A program made the position numbers and the translations under genes. From Hungatella effluvii (lineage in GTDB: Bacteria; Bacillota; Clostridia; Lachnospirales; Lachnospiraceae), in contig NZ_QJKD01000016.1 of NCBI RefSeq assembly GCF_003201875.1, positions 56,934-120,933 of the forward strand: a DNA stretch of 64,000 nucleotides, in the 5' to 3' direction. The notes beneath the pieces were generated by a model. The model saw nothing but the letters and a program-made list of their open reading frames with translations. It ran no database searches and was not told the origin of the DNA. How positions within the stretch are numbered: position 1 is the stretch's first letter; every line of letters starts with the position of its first letter. Of the stretch, positions 59,695-64,000 are shown one piece after another.

Positions 59695-60327
59695 ATGTTA
59701 CTTTCAAAGCCTGAGATAACCAGCATGTTTCGTGGTGTGGCCCGGCTCTGGTGCGCGAATAAAGACCGCTTAAGCGAGATTGATTCACGCTTCGGAGATG
59801 GGGATCACGGAGTCACCATCGGCAAGATCGCCGGACTGATCACCAAAAACCTGGACGCATGGGAGGACGACGATATTGAGGAATTTCTCCAGTCCCTGGG
59901 AGACGATACGATGGAGATTGGAGGCGGAAGCGCCGGACCGCTCTACGGAACGATGATCGGAGGGCTGTCAGATCCGCTGTCAGGCAGCGACGCTATCGAC
60001 AGCGAGGGGCTGAAGGCCATGCTGGAAGGATGCCTGGCCGCTATGGAGGACATTACGACGGCGCGGACCGGGGACAAGACGATGATGGACGCCCTGATTC
60101 CGGCGGTTTTGGCGGCCAGAGAGGCGGAGGGAGGAATCCCGGATATCTTAAAAGCGGCGGCAGATGTGGCGGAGCAGGGCGCTAAAGACAGCGAGCAGTA
60201 CGTATCGAAGTATGGAAGGGCCAGGAGCTATAAGGAGCAGACCATAGGGACCCCGGATGCGGGGGCAGTCAGCACATCGCTGTTTTTCAGGGGATTGTAT
60301 GACGGTCTGATGGAAGCGGGACGATAA
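59695..60327 (+). CDS. dhaL: Dihydroxyacetone kinase-type subunit DhaL
   Basis: Nucleotide-binding subunit of a DhaK/DhaL-type kinase, 210 residues. The Mg-nucleotide Asp cluster appears as IDSRFGDGDHGVTIG near residue 31, and GGGSAGPLYGTMI and TGDKTMMDAL segments follow. AAAGGAGG precedes the ATG. It lies before DhaK, the reverse of the usual order, and no DhaM phosphotransferase gene is present, suggesting ATP as phosphate donor. The true substrate may be dihydroxyacetone or a related ketose such as a tetrulose. Confidence 0.9.
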   Translation: MLLSKPEITSMFRGVARLWCANKDRLSEIDSRFGDGDHGVTIGKIAGLITKNLDAWEDDDIEEFLQSLGDDTMEIGGGSAGPLYGTMIGGLSDPLSGSDAIDSEGLKAMLEGCLAAMEDITTARTGDKTMMDALIPAVLAAREAEGGIPDILKAAADVAEQGAKDSEQYVSKYGRARSYKEQTIGTPDAGAVSTSLFFRGLYDGLMEAGR

Positions 60328-60351
60328 TTCTTAGAACAGGAGAAATGAATG

Positions 60352-61350
60352 ATGAGAATGAAAAAATTTATCAATGATCCGGAAAATCTGACACCTGAAT
60401 TGCTGGAAGGATTTGCAGAAGCTCATAAGGAGCTGGTGGAGCTGGGAGACCAGCGCATGGTCATAAACAGGAAGCTTCCGGATGCGGACCGCGTAACGAT
60501 CGTGACACAGGGCGGATCAGGCCATGAGCCGGCGATCAGCGGATTTGTCGGAGAAGGAATGGTGGATATCTCTGTGGTAGGAGATGTCTTCGCCGCGCCG
60601 GGACCGCAGGCGTGCGTAGACGCGATCCGGATGGCGGATAAGGGAAAGGGCGTTCTCTATATCGTTCTCAACCACGCCGGCGATATGCTGACCGGCAACC
60701 TGACCATGAAGCGGTGTGCGAAGGAAGGCCTGCATGTGGTCAAGGTGGTGACTCAGGAGGATATTGCCAACGCACCGAGATCCAACGCAGACGACAGACG
60801 GGGCCTGGTGGGATGTATTCCTACTTATAAAATAGCAGGCGCCGCAGCCGCGGAAGGAAAGAGCCTGGAAGAGGTCGCAAAGATCGCACAGCGTTTTGCA
60901 GATAATATGGCGACTCTCGCTGTGGCCGTGACAGGAGCGACTCACCCGGCGACGGGAAGTCTTCTGGCCGATTTAGGCGAGGATGAGATGGAGATCGGCA
61001 TGGGACAGCACGGAGAGGGCGGCGGCGGACGTCAGCCTTTGAAATGTGCCGATGAGACGGCCAAAATTATGCTGGATGGCCTGATTTCCGATCTGGATAT
61101 CAAGTCTGGAGAGAAAATCATGCTGATTTTAAACGGCACAGGCGCCACCACGCTGATGGAGCTGTTTATCATTTACCGGAAATGCGTTTCCTATTTAAAA
61201 GAGAAGAACATCGAGATCGTGGCAAACTACGTAGGCGAACTGCTGACCGTGCAGGAGCAGGGCGGCTTCCAGATGTTTATGGCAAGAATGGATGACGAAC
61301 TGCTTCACTACTGGAACGCACCGTGCAATACCCCGTACTTGAAAAAATAG
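60352..61350 (+). CDS. dhaK: Dihydroxyacetone kinase-type subunit DhaK
   Basis: Substrate-binding subunit, 332 residues. GGSGHEPAISGFVGEGM near residue 50 is the ketone-binding region, and GQHGEGGG near residue 222 contains the His that binds dihydroxyacetone covalently. An ATG at 60352 gives AGGAG eight bases upstream; ATGs at 60349 and 60358 are possible. With DhaL it phosphorylates a small ketose for the aldolase operon. Kinases of this fold are also known for erythrulose, so the substrate should be tested. Confidence 0.9.
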   Translation: MRMKKFINDPENLTPELLEGFAEAHKELVELGDQRMVINRKLPDADRVTIVTQGGSGHEPAISGFVGEGMVDISVVGDVFAAPGPQACVDAIRMADKGKGVLYIVLNHAGDMLTGNLTMKRCAKEGLHVVKVVTQEDIANAPRSNADDRRGLVGCIPTYKIAGAAAAEGKSLEEVAKIAQRFADNMATLAVAVTGATHPATGSLLADLGEDEMEIGMGQHGEGGGGRQPLKCADETAKIMLDGLISDLDIKSGEKIMLILNGTGATTLMELFIIYRKCVSYLKEKNIEIVANYVGELLTVQEQGGFQMFMARMDDELLHYWNAPCNTPYLKK

Positions 61351-61362
61351 GAGGAGGTCCCT

Positions 61363-61683
61363 ATGGCGGCAGAATATATGCATATTGGAATCCCTGTGCT
61401 GAACAGGAAAGAGGGAATGGTTTACAATGAGGCCATGAAGTTCTGGGTAAGCAATGTGGACGACTATGATTTTAAGATCGAATATTTAAAGTTTGAGGAG
61501 GGGACGCCGTTTCCGGAGATCCTTTCCAAGCAGCCGCATGTGGCTTACCGGGTAGATGATTTGGACAGCTATGCGAAACAGGCGGACCGGATCATCTTCG
61601 GACCGGTCGACGCGGGTCCGGGAGTACGGCTGGCCTTTGTCATCTGGGATGATGCAATCATTGAACTGTACGAAGAAAAGTAA
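61363..61683 (+). CDS. Small VOC (glyoxalase-fold) protein
   Basis: A 106-residue protein with the pattern of a vicinal-oxygen-chelate domain: MHIGIPV at the start, PHVAYRVDDLDSY in the middle, and DAIIELYEEK at the end, giving His, His and Glu in positions that often bind metal. It is co-transcribed between dhaK and an aldolase, with AGGAGG upstream. VOC proteins include lyases and epimerases. A sugar-phosphate epimerase or isomerase would fit this location (inference). No close family is recognised. Confidence 0.7.
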   Translation: MAAEYMHIGIPVLNRKEGMVYNEAMKFWVSNVDDYDFKIEYLKFEEGTPFPEILSKQPHVAYRVDDLDSYAKQADRIIFGPVDAGPGVRLAFVIWDDAIIELYEEK

Positions 61684-61695
61684 GGAGCTGGCTGA

Positions 61696-62526
61696 ATGTT
61701 AGTAAATATGAATGAGGTACTTGCGGCCGTTCAGGCGCGAGGCTGCTGTGTGGGCGCTTTCGATACGCCCAATCTGGAGATTTTAATGGCCGTTATCCGG
61801 GCCGCGGAAAAACGGAAGGAGCCGGTCATCATCCAGCACGCCCAGCTTCATGAGCCGGAGATGGCGCTTCGCGTGATCGGGCCGATCATGGTCCGCATGG
61901 CGAAGGAATCGACGGTGCCGGTCTGTGTGATGCTGGATCACGGCGAGGACCTGGACTATATAAAGAAAGCCCTGGATCTGGGCTTCTCAGCGGTCATGTA
62001 TGACGGCTCCTCCAAGCCGTACGAGGAAAATGTCCGCATGACAAGAGAGACCGTTGCCATGGCTCAGGAATACGGCGCCAACGTGGAAGCGGAGATCGGG
62101 ATCGTGACCGGCCATGAGGGAAAGGAATTCGTGGGCGGCGCCTATACGGATCCGGAACTGGCCGCAAAATATGTGAAAGAAACGGGCATTGACGCGCTGG
62201 CCGCTTCGGTGGGAACCGTACACGGCTTCTATGCCGCCCAGCCAAAACTGGATTTTGACCGCATTATGAAAATCAGAGAGCTGACCGGTGTTCCGCTCGT
62301 CATGCACGGCGGTTCCGGTATCAGCGTGGAAGATACCCAGAAAGCCATCCGCTGTGGAATCCGGAAAATCAACTACTTCTCCTATATGTCCAACGCCGGC
62401 GTAAAAGGCGTGCAGAAGCTTCTGGAGGAGAAAAACGTGAAGTATTTCCATGAGTTAGCCAATGCGGCGATCGATGCGATGGAAGAAGATATTTTGAATG
62501 CAATGGCGATGTTTGCATTAGAGTAA
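61696..62526 (+). CDS. Class II fructose-bisphosphate/tagatose-bisphosphate-type aldolase
   Basis: Zinc-dependent aldolase of 276 residues. Zinc ligands appear in MLDHGEDLD, ASVGTVHGFY and VMHGGSGIS; the last also binds the DHAP phosphate. AEIGIVTGHEG is a variant of the usual AELG segment. It would split a ketose (bis)phosphate into DHAP and an aldehyde. Coupled with DhaKL it gives a kinase-then-aldolase route. Sequence alone does not separate FbaA, GatY and KbaY types. AAGGAG precedes the ATG; a strong terminator follows. Confidence 0.88.
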   Translation: MLVNMNEVLAAVQARGCCVGAFDTPNLEILMAVIRAAEKRKEPVIIQHAQLHEPEMALRVIGPIMVRMAKESTVPVCVMLDHGEDLDYIKKALDLGFSAVMYDGSSKPYEENVRMTRETVAMAQEYGANVEAEIGIVTGHEGKEFVGGAYTDPELAAKYVKETGIDALAASVGTVHGFYAAQPKLDFDRIMKIRELTGVPLVMHGGSGISVEDTQKAIRCGIRKINYFSYMSNAGVKGVQKLLEEKNVKYFHELANAAIDAMEEDILNAMAMFALE

Positions 62527-62551
62527 GACAGATCAAAAAAATTATGTATGT

Positions 62552-62599
62552 AATACCGCAGCCGGACTTTTTGCGGAAAGTCCGGCTGCGGTATTTTTG
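62552..62599 (+). terminator. Rho-independent terminator after the aldolase gene
   Basis: A perfect 19-bp stem, 62552-62570 with 62577-62595, with a 6-base loop and TTT tail; the strongest terminator in the window. Confidence 0.95.
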
Positions 62600-62601
62600 C
62601 C

Positions 62602-62630
62602 TTGCCTTTCCCTGCCCCCTCTTGTATAAT
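62602..62630 (+). promoter_or_regulatory. Promoter of the ROK regulator gene
   Basis: TTGCCT at 62602-62607 and TATAAT at 62625-62630 with 17 bp spacing. Confidence 0.65.
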
Positions 62631-62676
62631 ACTTATATAAAACGATTCATAAAAGAAGATTATCGGAGACGATTCC

Positions 62677-63777
62677 ATGATAGAAAAGAAGAAGCTGAAT
62701 AAAGTCAAGATCGCAAAATTTATCCGCTATAAAGGCAGAACGTCCAAACCGGAGATCGCTGCAGAGCTGGGGATCAGCATGCCCACGGTCTTACAGAATG
62801 TGAAAGAACTGACCGAAGCCGGAATTGTCGGGGAGATCGGAGAGTATGAGTCTACAGGAGGCCGAAAGGCAAAGACGCTTTCTATCACAGCCACATGGAA
62901 AATGGCGGTCGGGCTGGATATTACGTTAAACCACATCAGCATGGTCGCGCTGGATTTAAAGGGAGCCATAACGGGGAAGAGACGCATCAAGAAGAATTTT
63001 GAAAATTCGTTCGATTACTACCAGGCATTGGCGGAGGCGCTGGATTGTTTCCTGGAAGACATGGGGGCCGCGCCGGATAAGATCCTGGGAGTCGGCATCT
63101 CCATACCGGGAGTGATCGACCAGAGCCGGGAACTGATTGTCCGTTCCCACGTACTGCATCTGGACAATGTGAAATTTCAGGTGGTCAGTCAGTTTATCCG
63201 GTATCCGGTATCCTTTGAAAATGACGCCAACAGCGCGGCGCTGGCGGAATTTGTCCACCGGGACCGTGACGCGGTCTATCTGTCCTTAAGCAACTCCGTA
63301 GGCGGTGCGATTTACGTGAACAGGGAAATCTATGCGGGGGACAATTTTAAAAGTGCGGAATTCGGCCATATGGTCATAGCGCCGGAAGGAAAAACGTGTT
63401 ACTGCGGAAAAAAGGGCTGCATGGATGCGTACTGCTCGGCCAGAGTGCTGTCAGATCACACGGATGACAGCCTGGAGCTGTTCTTTCAGAAACTGGAAGA
63501 CGGCGACGATGCCATACGGGATATATGGGATTCCTATTTAAGCTATCTGGCAATATCGGTGACGAATCTGCGGATGGCCTTTGACTGCGACATCATACTG
63601 GGAGGATACATCGGCCAGTATTTAAAACCGTATATGATTGACTTAAGCCAGAAAATGGCCGGCTATAATATGTTCGAGCAGGACACGGTTTATTTAAAGA
63701 ACAGCCGCTACGGCATGGAAGCCGCGGCAGTGGGCGGAGCCATGAAATATATTGAAGCATATTTTGAAGAGGTGTAG
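62677..63777 (+). CDS. ROK-family transcriptional regulator (NagC/XylR type)
   Basis: Regulator of 366 residues. Residues 8-60 form a winged helix (SKPEIAAELGISMPTVLQN) and the rest is a ROK sugar-binding domain with the zinc motif CYCGKKGCMDAYC, unlike the kinase at 36398. IENDAN-type catalytic segment reads ENDANSAAL. It has its own promoter after the aldolase terminator and may co-regulate the dhaLK/aldolase operon or an operon beyond the window. Effector unknown. Confidence 0.9.
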   Translation: MIEKKKLNKVKIAKFIRYKGRTSKPEIAAELGISMPTVLQNVKELTEAGIVGEIGEYESTGGRKAKTLSITATWKMAVGLDITLNHISMVALDLKGAITGKRRIKKNFENSFDYYQALAEALDCFLEDMGAAPDKILGVGISIPGVIDQSRELIVRSHVLHLDNVKFQVVSQFIRYPVSFENDANSAALAEFVHRDRDAVYLSLSNSVGGAIYVNREIYAGDNFKSAEFGHMVIAPEGKTCYCGKKGCMDAYCSARVLSDHTDDSLELFFQKLEDGDDAIRDIWDSYLSYLAISVTNLRMAFDCDIILGGYIGQYLKPYMIDLSQKMAGYNMFEQDTVYLKNSRYGMEAAAVGGAMKYIEAYFEEV

Positions 63778-63810
63778 TAAGGAGCTGTTACTCGAAACGG
63801 ATCAGACAAA

Positions 63811-63856
63811 AGAGATGGTATGGAAAGCGTTATGGTTTTCCGTATCCTCTTTTTTT
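63811..63856 (+). terminator. Rho-independent terminator after the ROK regulator
   Basis: A GGTATGGAAA arm (63817-63826) pairs with TTTTCCGTATCC (63836-63847) with wobble pairs, followed by a run of seven T residues. Confidence 0.75.
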
Positions 63857-63929
63857 GTATGGAGTCTGTTCCTTTACAGCATCTAAAAAATATGGTATAC
63901 TCCCGTCTTTGACACATGAATGAACGTAT

Positions 63930-63970
63930 AAGTGCCACAACCCCTTTGAAATACTGGGCTTGTGGCACTT
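63930..63970. terminator. Inverted repeat near the window end
   Basis: AAGTGCCACAA (63930-63940) pairs with TTGTGGCACTT (63960-63970), with an inner CCC/GGG stem. It could terminate transcription from either side; a gene beyond the window is likely. No gene is seen in 63778-64000. Confidence 0.6.
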
Positions 63971-64000
63971 TGTACTCTCTTCACGAAATATAGTAATGTT

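Noticed and set aside
1..64000. CRISPR array, prophage, rRNA or tRNA genes
   Set aside because: No regularly spaced repeats of suitable length, phage structural genes or RNA gene signatures were recognised.

Overview
The window looks like chromosomal DNA from a gut-type anaerobic Firmicute of the Lachnospiraceae/Clostridium kind. I infer this from Gram-positive style lipoproteins, strong purine-rich ribosome binding sites with frequent GTG/TTG starts, a glycyl radical enzyme with its activase, many carbohydrate ABC systems with LacI/GntR/ROK/SorC regulators, and intermediate GC with AT-rich promoters. No rRNA, tRNA, CRISPR array or prophage was seen. Almost the whole 64 kb is catabolic accessory DNA built from adjacent import-and-degrade modules.

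Layout. (A) 13-1011: a nucleoside hydrolase closing an operon that begins outside the window. (B) 1184-16905: a LacI regulator, then one long co-directional operon: binding protein and two permeases, two paralogous ADP-ribosylglycohydrolase-like proteins with C-terminal beta-sandwich domains, a PfkB protein lacking the usual catalytic Asp, a nucleoside phosphorylase relative, a SIS isomerase/deglycase, a YjbQ protein, a nucleoside hydrolase lacking the usual His, a fused double nucleoside deoxyribosyltransferase, and a second PfkB kinase. (C) 17185-26333: a nucleotide pyrophosphatase/phosphodiesterase relative, an MsmX/UgpC-type ATPase with permeases and binding protein, two HAD phosphatases around a GntR regulator, and DeoD. 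(D) 26783-31841: a sugar ABC system, a spore-photoproduct-lyase-like radical SAM protein and a LacI regulator with a perfect 20-bp operator. (E) 32306-43322: a divergent GntR regulator, ABC system, ROK protein, GH1, a glycyl radical enzyme with its activase, and a GH28 protein. (F) 43762-53976: a complete nucleoside route (BMP-type ABC importer, three nucleoside hydrolases, ribokinase) followed by an amidohydrolase that could act on the released base. (G) 53977-55500: a scar with a broken nitroreductase and a decayed IS605-type tnpB. (H) 55588-58292: a RmlD-like reductase, a dicarboxylate/amino-acid symporter and a convergent acetyltransferase. (I) 58566-63777: SorC regulator, DhaL, DhaK, a small VOC protein, a class II aldolase and a ROK regulator.

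The unifying theme is making and breaking N-glycosidic (riboside) bonds. The window holds five IUNH-family proteins, two nucleoside phosphorylases, two ADP-ribosylglycohydrolase relatives, one double deoxyribosyltransferase and three PfkB proteins. Module F reads as ordinary nucleoside salvage. Module B looks like an undescribed pathway for a modified riboside or ADP-ribose-like compound, because several of its enzymes carry changed active-site residues. Module E couples a glycyl radical enzyme of unassigned specificity to glycosidases. Only one MsmX/UgpC-type ATPase is present for four CUT1-type permease pairs, so it probably serves several. Promoters in modules B, C and D share tandem GATAAAT elements spaced exactly 11 bp apart. 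All functional assignments rest on motif recognition by eye; no database search was run.
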